Assembly: GCF_017753665.1 (NCBI RefSeq)
Contig: NZ_CP072524.1
Location: 1-64,000, forward strand
From: Neisseria sicca
GTDB lineage: Bacteria > Pseudomonadota > Gammaproteobacteria > Burkholderiales > Neisseriaceae
DNA: 64,000 nt
Direction: 5' to 3'
Shown: in pieces, positions 17,384 to 26,600 of the stretch
Layout of the letters: every line of letters begins with the position of its first letter
Position numbering within the stretch: position 1 is the stretch's first letter
Notes under the pieces: model-generated
The model's database searches: none
What the model was told of the DNA's origin: nothing
The model's input: only the letters and a program-made list of their open reading frames with translations
Position numbers and translations under genes: made by a program

Positions 17384-17427
17384 GAGGTCGTCTGAAACTG
17401 CGTTGGTGCGGTTTCAGACGACCTTTT
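17384..17427 (+). terminator. DUS-pair terminator after fabH
   Basis: AGGTCGTCTGAAACTGC pairs with GCGGTTTCAGACGACCT and is followed by a T-run, 25 bp after fabH. Confidence 0.75.
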
Positions 17428-17478
17428 TGATGGATGCGTGTCCGTAGTGAAATTCAAGCAGGGGTTATCCATGTCGTT

Positions 17479-17498
17479 ATTCCCACGCAGGCGGGAAT
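17479..17498. repeat. dRS3 repeat
   Basis: ATTCCCACGCAGGCGGGAAT is an exact match to the ATTCCC-N8-GGGAAT plan of the neisserial dRS3 element, a known target of filamentous-phage-like integration and recombination. Confidence 0.85.
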
Positions 17499-17556
17499 CC
17501 ATTTTTGAATTGCAGCAATTTCCTTTCAAACAAAGATTTCTTGAGCTTGCCGATGA

Positions 17557-17576
17557 ATTCCTGCCTGTGCGGGAAG
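17557..17576. repeat. Degenerate dRS3 repeat
   Basis: ATTCCTGCCTGTGCGGGAAG has the dRS3 plan with arm mismatches, 58 bp from the intact copy. Its core reads as the reverse complement of that of the first copy. Confidence 0.5.
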
Positions 17577-17635
17577 GCAGACGGCAAGTGTCATATCAAA
17601 AGAAGATGACCAGCCCTATATCCGCTTAAAATATG

Positions 17636-17680
17636 AAAGGTCGTCTGAAAACCTGCTGCTTTGGTTTTCAGACGACCTTT
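17636..17680 (-). terminator. DUS-pair hairpin
   Basis: AAAGGTCGTCTGAAAACC pairs with GGTTTTCAGACGACCTTT, downstream of the minus-strand lipoprotein gene by about 95 bp. Confidence 0.55.
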
Positions 17681-17774
17681 CATCATTCAGACCTTATGAA
17701 AGTCCAAAAAATGCGCTGTTCGATCAGACACAGATGGCATTTACCGTATGATTTTTCTGCCTCGTAAAGGGTAT

Positions 17775-18605
17775 TTATTTACCGTCCCGCGTACCGCCGA
17801 AACCGATATCGAAGGCCGAATTTTTGAGTTTTCCTGCAATCGAGTCGGCATTCGGACCGAAAACGCCCAGTTCGTAATCACCGGCAGGAACAAGTCTTTG
17901 GTTATCTATGAAGGTACCTTTATAAACATCAACATTGCTTCGTACACCCATGACTTCCTGTCCGTCCAGATTGATTTTTTCAAGCTTGCCTTTTCCCAGT
18001 ATGAATTCTCCGTAATCTAATTGAAGCGCAGAAATTTCCCCATGACCGGTACGTTCGTCAAAATCGATGGTGTATACCAAATACCCTGGACGCGCACCGG
18101 CGACAATTTCAGCATCTTGGGGATTGGTGGAGTTGTTAAAAGCCATACCCTTATAAACCACCTTGCCCATCTTAGGCAAGGCTGACTCAAGTGTCGGGGT
18201 GCCGCTGATTTGGATATCTGTAACCTCTCCAGTGTAGCCGTCAGCTTGCAGCTTCATTTCTGTAATGCCTGTAACTGTCGAGTAAGGCAGTTCGTAAATC
18301 CGCTTGGCACTTCCATTCGGCATGGTTGTTACAGTTAAAGTCGGTTCTTTTGGAACGTTGCCTGCTGATTGGTTTTCAGCTGGTGTGGTTGCAGGCGTTT
18401 GCGGTTTGGTGTTGTCTGCTGCTTGGGTTGTAGGTGAATCGCCGTTGCTGCCACCTGATTGATCTGCGGCTGGTGTGGTTGCAGGCGTTTGCGGTTTGGC
18501 GTTATTTGCTGCTTGGGTTGAGGGATAGTCTCCACCGCTGCTGCCACAGGCGGCAAGTGCGACTGCGAGGATAGACAAAGAGAAGGCGCGTGATAGGTAT
18601 GTCAT
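17775..18605 (-). CDS. fHbp-like surface lipoprotein with N-terminal repeats
   Basis: A 276-residue lipoprotein precursor (lipobox LAAC, Cys20, followed by GSSGG). Residues 30-82 are a Pro/Thr/Gln-rich tether of two 30-residue repeats, TQAAxNxKPQTPATTPA (90-bp DNA repeat). From about residue 143 the sequence aligns by eye with the C-terminal barrel of meningococcal factor H-binding protein: LPKMGKVVYKGMAF, YTIDFDERTGHGEI and GDYELGVFGPNADSIAG correspond to LPEGGRATYRGTAF, YTIDFAAKQGNGKI and GSYSLGIFGGKAQEVAG. The fHbp N-terminal barrel is not evident. It is probably a Slam-exported surface lipoprotein (a Slam gene is at 51.9 kb). Whether it binds factor H cannot be told. Confidence 0.75.
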   Translation of the reverse strand: MTYLSRAFSLSILAVALAACGSSGGDYPSTQAANNAKPQTPATTPAADQSGGSNGDSPTTQAADNTKPQTPATTPAENQSAGNVPKEPTLTVTTMPNGSAKRIYELPYSTVTGITEMKLQADGYTGEVTDIQISGTPTLESALPKMGKVVYKGMAFNNSTNPQDAEIVAGARPGYLVYTIDFDERTGHGEISALQLDYGEFILGKGKLEKINLDGQEVMGVRSNVDVYKGTFIDNQRLVPAGDYELGVFGPNADSIAGKLKNSAFDIGFGGTRDGK

Positions 18606-18632
18606 GATATTTCCCTAAGCTCGTTTATGGAC

Positions 18633-18653
18633 AATGTAAAGGATAATGTAAAG
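18633..18653. repeat. Tandem AATGTAAAG motif
   Basis: AATGTAAAG occurs at 18633-18641 and 18645-18653, a 12-bp period, 28-48 bp upstream of the lipoprotein start. Possible operator or part of the leader. Confidence 0.4.
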
Positions 18654-18870
18654 ATTTTCTTCGGGTGCGAAGATGTCCATTCTCTTATGTTTTTTATAAT
18701 TTTTCAATAAGTTATTTTGGATTTTGGTCAGTTTTTTGATAGAGGTTAAGAGGGGAGTTTTTCATTTGATTACATTGAAGCAGGGAAGGGGAAAAGCTTT
18801 TTGTATGCGTCAATTTATTTTTCAAATGCACAACTCGATGCTTGTAGATACCTCCTAATTCTTTTCACGC

Positions 18871-18931
18871 AAAAAAGGTCGTCTGAAAACGTGCAGTTGC
18901 CTCAAACCGACACTGTTTCAGACGACCTTTT
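18871..18931. repeat. Inverted DUS pair
   Basis: AAAAAAGGTCGTCTGAAAAC and GTTTCAGACGACCTTTT enclose about 25 bp between two divergent genes, so a role in termination of either is unlikely. Confidence 0.6.
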
Positions 18932-19024
18932 ATTCATTATGGTTAAATTCTGCATAAATTATGATAAATCGGTATAATTGGAAAACTGGTTATCCAATAT
19001 ATTTTTTCCTAATATAAAAATAAA

Positions 19025-20314
19025 ATGAACCATAATAAACATTACGGGACAATCGCCCATTGGTTCGGGGAAATGAGCCGCGGCTCCATTATTTGCGACG
19101 AATCTTCGCAACGCATCTTTGCTAACCGCCAATCCCTCCACCCCGATTATCAAGAACCTGAAACCGGACACCGCGTCAGCTTTCAAATTGAAACGGAAAA
19201 CAACCGCGCCGTCGCAAGGGATGTCGAGCGTGTCAATCCGGGTTATAAAAACAATGATAGTGTGGTTATTACACTGACCGACTGGGATTGGTCGAAGAAT
19301 GGTGGTTATGAAATGGATGTTTCAAACGAAGGGCAGCCTGTGTTTGTGCTGGGACAGTTTCTTGCCGACCAAACCCGTACGCCTCGGGCGGGCAACCGCC
19401 TTGAAGGCACGCTCCGCCGTCATCCCAACGGACAGTGGCTGCTGGTCAATGCCGTTATCCGCAGTACGCCCGAATCCGAACCCGAGCCTGAGTCGATACA
19501 CGCTGCGCCCGCGAAAAAAGAAAATGTTCAAACCGTACACTTTTCCCGTCCGGAGCACGGCCCGAAAGTTCAAGCAAAAATCGAGCAGCCGTTGGTTGCC
19601 GAAACCCGTTATCCCGCTCCGAAATCCGCCCAAAAGAATCTGCTGCCGCCCAATCAGGTCATGAGCGGTACGATTACCGCATGGGACGATGCCAAAGGCT
19701 ACGGCTTTATCCGTTTCGGCGACGAGTCTCAAAATATTTTCTTCCACATCAGCGCGTACCATTACAATACCAGCCGTCCGCAAACAGGACAGCGCGTCAG
19801 TTTCTACTGCAACCGCCCAATAGAAGGCAACCGCCAACAAGCCGTCAAGGTTGTCCGGCTGGGCGACGAAGCATTCCTGTTTGACGAATTGCCACCCGAC
19901 TACAACAGGCTTAATATCGATATGCAGGCACTCCTGATCAACAGCGTCATCGCCGTCGTTTTCTTGACCGTTGTCGCCGTACTTTCCAATAAACTGTTTT
20001 TCATTTACGTCCTTATCAGTATTGCCGCCTTCATCCTCTATCAACAGGACAAGCAGACGGCGATAGAGTCCGCGCGCAAAATCAGACGTAAAAACGAATA
20101 CCAAAACCGCATCCCTGAAAACAAGCTGCATGCATTCAGCCTGCTGGGCGGTTGGCCCGGTGCATTGGTCGCGCGCGCCGCGTTCCGCCACAAAACCAAG
20201 AAAGTTCCTTTTGTTCAGATTTTCTGGCTGACGGTGGCAATAAATGTTGCCATTACCTATGCCCTGCTGATACATTACGCCGATAATCCTCTGACGAATT
20301 TTCTGAAAAACTAA
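19025..20314 (+). CDS. Cold-shock domain / DUF1294 membrane protein
   Basis: A 429-residue protein. Residues about 213-280 are a clear cold-shock domain (MSGTITAWDDAKGYGFIRF with FFHISAY, the RNP1/RNP2 motifs). Residues 5-65 look like a second, degenerate copy (HYGTIAHWFGEMSRGSIICDE ... ETGHRVSFQIE). From about 300 there are two hydrophobic helices, then a DUF1294 segment (IPENKLHAFSLLGGWPGALVARAAFRHKTKK) and a final helix. The CSD-DUF1294 fusion is known in proteobacteria, with function unknown; it would place a nucleic-acid-binding module at the membrane. fabD follows after 19 bp, so they are probably cotranscribed. Confidence 0.85.
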   Translation: MNHNKHYGTIAHWFGEMSRGSIICDESSQRIFANRQSLHPDYQEPETGHRVSFQIETENNRAVARDVERVNPGYKNNDSVVITLTDWDWSKNGGYEMDVSNEGQPVFVLGQFLADQTRTPRAGNRLEGTLRRHPNGQWLLVNAVIRSTPESEPEPESIHAAPAKKENVQTVHFSRPEHGPKVQAKIEQPLVAETRYPAPKSAQKNLLPPNQVMSGTITAWDDAKGYGFIRFGDESQNIFFHISAYHYNTSRPQTGQRVSFYCNRPIEGNRQQAVKVVRLGDEAFLFDELPPDYNRLNIDMQALLINSVIAVVFLTVVAVLSNKLFFIYVLISIAAFILYQQDKQTAIESARKIRRKNEYQNRIPENKLHAFSLLGGWPGALVARAAFRHKTKKVPFVQIFWLTVAINVAITYALLIHYADNPLTNFLKN

Positions 20315-20333
20315 ACCAAAACAAAGGAATATC

Positions 20334-21260
20334 ATGTCTTTTGCATTTTTCTTCCCCGGTCAGGGTTCGCAAAGCCTCAATATGATGGACGGCTTCGCAG
20401 GACAATCGGTCGTAAAAAACACCTTCGATGAAGCTTCTGCCGTCTTGGGTCAGGATTTGTGGGCGATGATTAACGGTACGGATGCGGACCTCATCGGGCA
20501 AACTGTGAATACGCAGCCTATCATGCTTGCCGCCGGCGTTGCCGTTTACCGTGCTTATCTTGAAGCGGGTGGCAAAACGCCTGCCGTCGTTGCCGGCCAC
20601 AGTCTCGGTGAATACACCGCACTCGTTGCCGCCGGTGCATTGGATTTTGCAGATGCAGTCAAACTCGTCCGCCTGCGTGCCGAACTGATGCAGTCTGCCG
20701 TACCGCAAGGCGTAGGTGCGATGGCGGCGATCCTTGGCTTGGAAGACGAACAGGTTAAAGCCATTTGTGCAGAAGCCGCGCAAGGCGAAGTGGTCGAAGC
20801 CGTCAACTTCAATTCGCCCGGACAAGTCGTGATCGCGGGTAATGCCGCCGCCGTCGAGCGCGCCATGAACGCTGCGAAAAAAGCAGGAGCCAAACGCACG
20901 CTGCCACTGCCCGTATCCGTTCCTTCTCATTGCAGCCTGATGAAACCTGCCGCAGAGAAACTTGCCGAAGCACTCAAAACCGTCGAAATCAAAAAACCGC
21001 AAATCCGCGTCATCCATAATGCCGATGTTGCCGCTTACGATGATGCAGAGAAAATCAAAGACGCACTTGTCCGCCAACTTTACAGCCCTGTGCGCTGGAC
21101 GGAAACCGTCAATGCGCTGGTTGCTGAAGGCATTGCCGAGTCAGCCGAATGCGGACCGGGCAAAGTGTTGGCAGGTTTGGCAAAACGTATCAACAAAGAA
21201 GCCGTGTGCAGCGCTTTGACCAATTCCGAACAAGTTGCTGCCTTTATCGAAGCGCATTAA
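20334..21260 (+). CDS. fabD: Malonyl-CoA:ACP transacylase
   Basis: FabD loads malonyl groups onto acyl carrier protein for FabH and the elongation synthases. The 308-residue protein has the oxyanion segment FPGQGSQ at the N-terminus, the nucleophile motif GHSLGEYTA and the catalytic histidine in VPSHCSLM. A ferredoxin-like insert lies between. AAAGGA precedes the ATG. It follows the cold-shock/DUF1294 gene by 19 bp and precedes a Correia element and msbA. Confidence 0.97.
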   Translation: MSFAFFFPGQGSQSLNMMDGFAGQSVVKNTFDEASAVLGQDLWAMINGTDADLIGQTVNTQPIMLAAGVAVYRAYLEAGGKTPAVVAGHSLGEYTALVAAGALDFADAVKLVRLRAELMQSAVPQGVGAMAAILGLEDEQVKAICAEAAQGEVVEAVNFNSPGQVVIAGNAAAVERAMNAAKKAGAKRTLPLPVSVPSHCSLMKPAAEKLAEALKTVEIKKPQIRVIHNADVAAYDDAEKIKDALVRQLYSPVRWTETVNALVAEGIAESAECGPGKVLAGLAKRINKEAVCSALTNSEQVAAFIEAH

Positions 21261-21667
21261 ACTTGCCGCCTTTTATGTTTCAGACGACCTTTCTTAATGA
21301 AAGGTCGTTTTTTAATGTCTGTCGGTTGTGTTCGGATAGGGAAGGGAATAGCAACAGGGAGATTTTTATAGTGGATTAACTTTAAACCAGTACGGCGTTG
21401 CCTCGCCTTGCCGTACTATTTGTACTGTCTGCGACTTCGTCGCCTTGTCCTGATTTAAAGTTAATCCACTATACATTCCAGTTCACTATCAATTTATTTT
21501 GAACATTTAAGGTCGTCTGAAAAAACTTTACAGAAATAAAAATTGTTATTCATTTAAAAACAGCAATTTCGTCGCATCGGTAACTTCATTGCGATATAAT
21601 CATAGGCTTTACCAATCCGACAGATTAATAAAATATTCAATCTGCATTAATCTGGAACACCGAGCCA
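21261..21667. other. fabD-msbA intergenic region
   Basis: Contains a Correia element (21367-21473), a single DUS near 21509, and the msbA leader. No gene is seen. Confidence 0.6.
21367..21473. mobile_element. Correia repeat enclosed element (107 bp)
   Basis: Perfect 20-bp terminal inverted repeats beginning TATAGTGGATTAAC flank the typical Correia core (AGTACGGCGTTGCCTCGCC ... ACTTCGTCGCCTTGTCCTGA). The length is that of the short, internally deleted class of this neisserial MITE. Such elements can supply promoters or RNase III sites; here it lies upstream of msbA. Confidence 0.93.
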
Positions 21668-23521
21668 ATGATAGAAAAACTGACCTTCGGCCTGTTTACC
21701 CAAGAAGATTCGCGCAGCTTCATGCGCTTGATGGCTTATATCCGCCCTTATAAAACACGCATCATTTTTGCGTTAATTGCTATCTTCGGCGTCGCCGCCA
21801 CCGAAAGCTATCTTGCCGCCTTCATTGCCCCCTTGGTCAACCAAGGCTTCGCCCCGCCTTCAGCTCCGCCCGAACTCAATACCGCAGGCGGCATCGTCGC
21901 CACGCTGCAAAACTGGAAAGACCAATTTACCTACCTGATTTGGGGTACGCCTAACAAAGTCTGGGTTGTACCGGTATTTTTTATCTTTTTGGTCATTATT
22001 CGAGGCATCAGCCGCTATGTCAGTACCTATCTCTTGACTTGGGTTTCCGTCATGGCAATCAGTCATCTGCGCCGCGATATGTTTGCCAAGATGCTGCAAC
22101 TTTCTTCCAAATTCCATCAGGAAACCCCGTCCGGTACGGTTTTGATGAATATGGTTCAAATGGCGGAACAATCCATCAGCAACGCCAGCAATGTATTTAT
22201 CGTGCTGACCCGCGACACCATGATTGTCATCGGTTTGGTCTGCGTCCTGCTTTATTTGAACTGGCAGCTCAGCTTGGTCGTCGCCCTGATGTTCCCGCTG
22301 CTGTCTTTGTTGTCCCGCTATTACCGTAATCGTCTGAAAGACATTATTGCGGGAGCGCAACTCAGTATCGGTACCATGAACAATGTCGTCAACGAAGTCC
22401 ATCAAGGACACCGCGTGGTCAAACTCTTCGGCGGCCAACGTCAGGCTGCCGAACGTTTCACCGCTGTCAACGACACCATCGTCCGTCTCGGTAAAAAAAT
22501 CACTCAAGCGACTGCGGCACGTTCCCCGTTCAGCGAACTGATTGCTTCGTTTGCTTTGGCCGTCGTTATCTTTATTGCCCTTTGGCAGAGTCAGCAGGGG
22601 CATACCACCATCGGCGAATTTATGGCATTTATCGTTGCCATGTTGCAAATGCTCAGCCCGATCAAAAACTTGGCGAACATCAGCATCCCCATGCAGACTA
22701 TGTTTATTGCTTCTGATGCCGTTTGCCAATTCCTCGATACCGAGCCTGAAAAAGATAACGGTACAAAAATCCTGACCAATGTCGAAGGTCGTCTGAAATT
22801 TGATAACGTCGATGTCCGCTACCACGCAGACGGTAAAAAAGCCTTGGACAGTTTCAATCTCGACATCCGCAAAGGCGAACGCGTAGCCCTGGTCGGCCGC
22901 TCAGGCAGCGGTAAATCTACTGCCGTCAACCTGCTTCCGCGTTTTGTCGAACCGAGCTCGGGCGCGGTTTATTTGGATGATGTGAATATCGAAGACATCA
23001 AACTCGACAACCTGCGCTCCCAGTTCGCCCTTGTTTCGCAAGATGTCTTTTTGTTTGAAGGCACGCTTTGGGAAAACGTCCGTTACAGCCGTCCCGATGC
23101 CACTGAAGAAGAAGTATTGGCAGCCCTCAAAGCCGCGAATTTGCAAGATTTGGTTGAAAGCTCGCCGCATGGTTTGAATCAACCGATAGGCGCAAACGGC
23201 AATCAGCTCTCCGGTGGTCAACGTCAACGTGTCGCCATTGCCCGCGCCATTCTGAAAGATGCCCCCATCTTACTTTTGGACGAAGCCACCAGCGCGCTGG
23301 ACAACGAATCCGAACGCCTCGTCCAACAAGCCCTTGAACGCTTGATGGAAAACCGTACCAGCATCATCGTCGCCCACCGCCTGACCACTGTCGAGCAAGC
23401 CGACCGCATTATTGTCATGGACGACGGTCATATAGTTGAGCAAGGTTCCCACGATGAATTGATGGCGCAAAACGGCTACTATGCCATGCTGCGTAATATG
23501 CCGAAGCAGGTGGCAGGTTGA
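21668..23521 (+). CDS. msbA: Lipid A-core flippase, ABC transporter MsbA
   Basis: MsbA is a homodimeric inner-membrane ABC exporter that flips lipid A-core to the periplasmic leaflet for the Lpt system. In this 617-residue protein the transmembrane domain takes about residues 1-340. The nucleotide-binding domain has Walker A GRSGSGKST (near 410), signature LSGGQRQR (near 514) and Walker B ILLLDEAT (near 535), with the H-loop in AHRLTTVEQAD. A DUS inside the gene encodes GRLK. It lies between fabD and the glycan island. Confidence 0.95.
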   Translation: MIEKLTFGLFTQEDSRSFMRLMAYIRPYKTRIIFALIAIFGVAATESYLAAFIAPLVNQGFAPPSAPPELNTAGGIVATLQNWKDQFTYLIWGTPNKVWVVPVFFIFLVIIRGISRYVSTYLLTWVSVMAISHLRRDMFAKMLQLSSKFHQETPSGTVLMNMVQMAEQSISNASNVFIVLTRDTMIVIGLVCVLLYLNWQLSLVVALMFPLLSLLSRYYRNRLKDIIAGAQLSIGTMNNVVNEVHQGHRVVKLFGGQRQAAERFTAVNDTIVRLGKKITQATAARSPFSELIASFALAVVIFIALWQSQQGHTTIGEFMAFIVAMLQMLSPIKNLANISIPMQTMFIASDAVCQFLDTEPEKDNGTKILTNVEGRLKFDNVDVRYHADGKKALDSFNLDIRKGERVALVGRSGSGKSTAVNLLPRFVEPSSGAVYLDDVNIEDIKLDNLRSQFALVSQDVFLFEGTLWENVRYSRPDATEEEVLAALKAANLQDLVESSPHGLNQPIGANGNQLSGGQRQRVAIARAILKDAPILLLDEATSALDNESERLVQQALERLMENRTSIIVAHRLTTVEQADRIIVMDDGHIVEQGSHDELMAQNGYYAMLRNMPKQVAG

Positions 23522-23633
23522 TTTTCAGACGACCTGTCGGTCAGTTGAAGGGCGATTTGCCTAAGAGGTCGTCTGAAAACACCGAGCTGCAAGACAAGGA
23601 AGGCTGCCGAACAGACAGAAAGGAACTATCCGC

Positions 23634-26600
23634 ATGAATCATCAAGCCCAGTCCCCCACCGTCTCCGTGATGATCCCTTACTACAACTGTAAGGAATACA
23701 TTGTAGAAACCATCCAGTCCGTCCTTAGCCAAAGCCATCAGAATTTTGAAATCATCATTGTTGATGACGGCTCCGACCCGGAACACGCCGATTATTTGAG
23801 GGAGTTTTTGGCAGACAAGCCCGCCATACGTTACGCCGTACAAAACAATCAAGGCGTTGCCGCCGCTCGAAACCATGCAGCGCGACTGGCGGGGGGTAAA
23901 TACTTCCTGTTTCTTGATTCAGACGACCTCATCCTGCCGGATTACATCGAAAAATGCGTCACGGTTTTGGAAAACAATCCCGACTGTAAGCTGGTGTATC
24001 CGTTGGCAGAATATTTTGATGCGCAAGAAGGTTTGTGGAATCTGCCGGATTATGACGGTTTGGAAAGCCTGTTGACGGGCAACCGTTTTCCTTCATCCGT
24101 CTCCATGCACCGCGCTGAAGATTTTGCTGCCTTGGGTGGATTTGATGAAAACCTGACAACACATGAAGACTGGGATTTTTGGATACGCCTCTTAAGCAAC
24201 GGCGGAACCGTTATCCGCATTCCGGAAGTGTTGTTCCGCTACCGTAAACGCCGTGACGGGTCATCGCTGATCAACCGCTTGGAGCAAAATCCTGATTTAA
24301 ACCGCGAAGACTGGCAAAAAGTCTACGAAAAAAACCGCGCGCTGTTTATGCAATATCATTTGGGATATTCCGACTGTATTCAAAAAATATCCTTACTAGA
24401 ACAACAAATCCAATCTTTATCCGAGCTAAACCTTCAATTGCGAGAAGACAATACCAATATGCAAAATCAAAACCAAGAATTGCAGCATGTAATGGCAAAA
24501 CTGCTGCAACAAACCGAACTGTCTGCCAAGCAGACCGAGTCTCTGCAACAGCAAATCGACATGTTGATGCAGTTGATGGTGCGCAGCCAGGCAGCAGAAG
24601 AGCAATCGAAAGAACAAGAAAAACAAATCGAACTGCTGAAAAAACAAATCGATACCTTGCAGCAGGAAAAACAGTCGCTCGAACACACCATCCATACCTT
24701 GAATGAAAACAGGCAATCGTTCGAGCAAACCATACACGGACTCAATGAAAACCGTGCTTTATTGGAGCAGCACATCCGTCAGGAAAGTCAACGATTGGCA
24801 AAATACAAAGGGTTGTGGACGGTTAAGGTATTCAAGCCTTTCGTTAAAACCGAACAGGCCATCAGCTCTGCCAACCGCTACCGCAAAGGCTTCCGTTTTT
24901 TGGTACGCGAGAAGGGCAGTATCGGCAAGGCATATCAGTTTTTACGCCGCCATTACAAGCAAACCCATTCGATTAAAAGCGTGAAACAGATATTGAAAGC
25001 CGTCAGTTCTGCATCGGCTTTTGAGCATTCGATTCAGGCAGACCCGATTCCGCAAACGTTTATCCAGCGGCTGTCCAAACATGCTGCCGACACGCTTGCG
25101 CCTAAAGTTGCCATCATTGCCGAACTTAGTATTCCGCAATGCAAAAAATACCGCGTTATCCAAAAGCAGGAAATGCTTGAAGAGCTGGGTATTCCTTGTT
25201 CCGTGACTTCATGGATGGACAGCAACGAAGCCAAGAAACAGATTTCTTTGGCAAGTTTGGTGATTTTCTACCGCGTTCCCGGTTTTGACAGCGTAATGGA
25301 TTTAATTGCGGAATGCCGTCGTCTGAACATCAAAACATTATGGGAAGTGGATGATCTGGTTTTTGACGAAGACGTCCTGAAAACCAGCAGCACCATCAAC
25401 TTGCTTGAACCGGCAGAAAGAGAGGGCGTAATCAACGGCGCGAAACTTTACCGTCAAGCCATGTTGGCGTGCGACGAAGGTATCGCTTCGACTTCCGGGC
25501 TGGCAAAAGCCATGAAGGAAGCAGGTTTGGAAACCGTTTATGTGGTTGAAAACGCGTTGGATGATGAAACGCTGGCAGCGGCACGCAGCATTGAGGGTCG
25601 TCTGAAAAAACAAGAAGACGGTTTGATTCGGATTATTTACGGTTCTGGCACCAAAACGCACAACATCGACTTCTTGGAAGCCGCTCCCGCACTTGCCAAC
25701 ATATTGAAAGAAAATCCGAATGTCAGGTTCAGAATCATCGGATATTTGGAGCTGCCCGAATATTTCGATGAAGTACAAAGCCAAATCGAGCGCATCCCAT
25801 TTTGCAACTATACGGAATACCTGACTTATTTGTCCGAATGCGACATCAGCATCGCACCTTTGGAAAACTTCGTTTTCAACGATGCCAAGAGCAATATCAA
25901 ATACCTTGAAGCCTCGATTACCAAAGTGGCGTCCGTATGCTCGCCAAGGGCGGCTTTTGCCGATGTGATTGTCAACGGTGAAAACGGCTTTCTGGCAGAC
26001 AACGAACAGCAATGGCATGAAGCGTTCGACACTCTGATTCAAAATCCCGAGCTGCGCGACAGTATGGCGCAGGCGGCATACCGTACGGTCACGGAAACAT
26101 ACAGCCCGCAAGCCATCGGCAGCACGCAGCTTGCACCTGCCGTCCGTTTTGAATCTGCCGCAAAAGGGAAGACCAAAGTCTTATCGTTTAACGTTTTCTA
26201 TCATCCTCAATCGTTTGGCGGGGCGACCATCGTTGCCGAACAACTGAACAAACTGCTTGCCGATGAAGAAACCTACGAAATATATGCGGTAACGACTTTG
26301 CCGATGAAGAGCTGGCTGCCGCCGTACAGCGTTATCCGTTACGAATACGGCAAAGTAACCGTTTTCGGCGTTGCCGTTCCCTCAGAAGATGCAGCCGCCC
26401 ACGAAAACCTGCGTTTTGATGCAGCTGTCAAAGACATCATCGAACTTGTACAGCCCGACATCGCCCATATCCACTGCATTCAAAGCATGGGTGTCGGTAT
26501 GGTAGATATTTGTCGGGAAGCTGGTGTCAAAACCCTCGTTACCCTGCATGACGCATGGTGGATTTGTCCGAACCAGTTCATGCTTGACGAAAATGAAGTC

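Larger units (their letters stand above)
17359..17774. other. fabH / fHbp-like lipoprotein intergenic region
   Basis: No gene. Repeats fill much of it: two DUS hairpins (17384-17427, 17636-17680) enclose two dRS3 copies (17479-17498 and a degenerate 17557-17576). Confidence 0.6.
18606..19024. other. Divergent intergenic region, fHbp-like / cold-shock gene
   Basis: Holds two 9-bp direct repeats just upstream of the lipoprotein, a DUS hairpin (18871-18931) and AT-rich leader sequence for the gene at 19025. No gene is seen. Confidence 0.5.
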
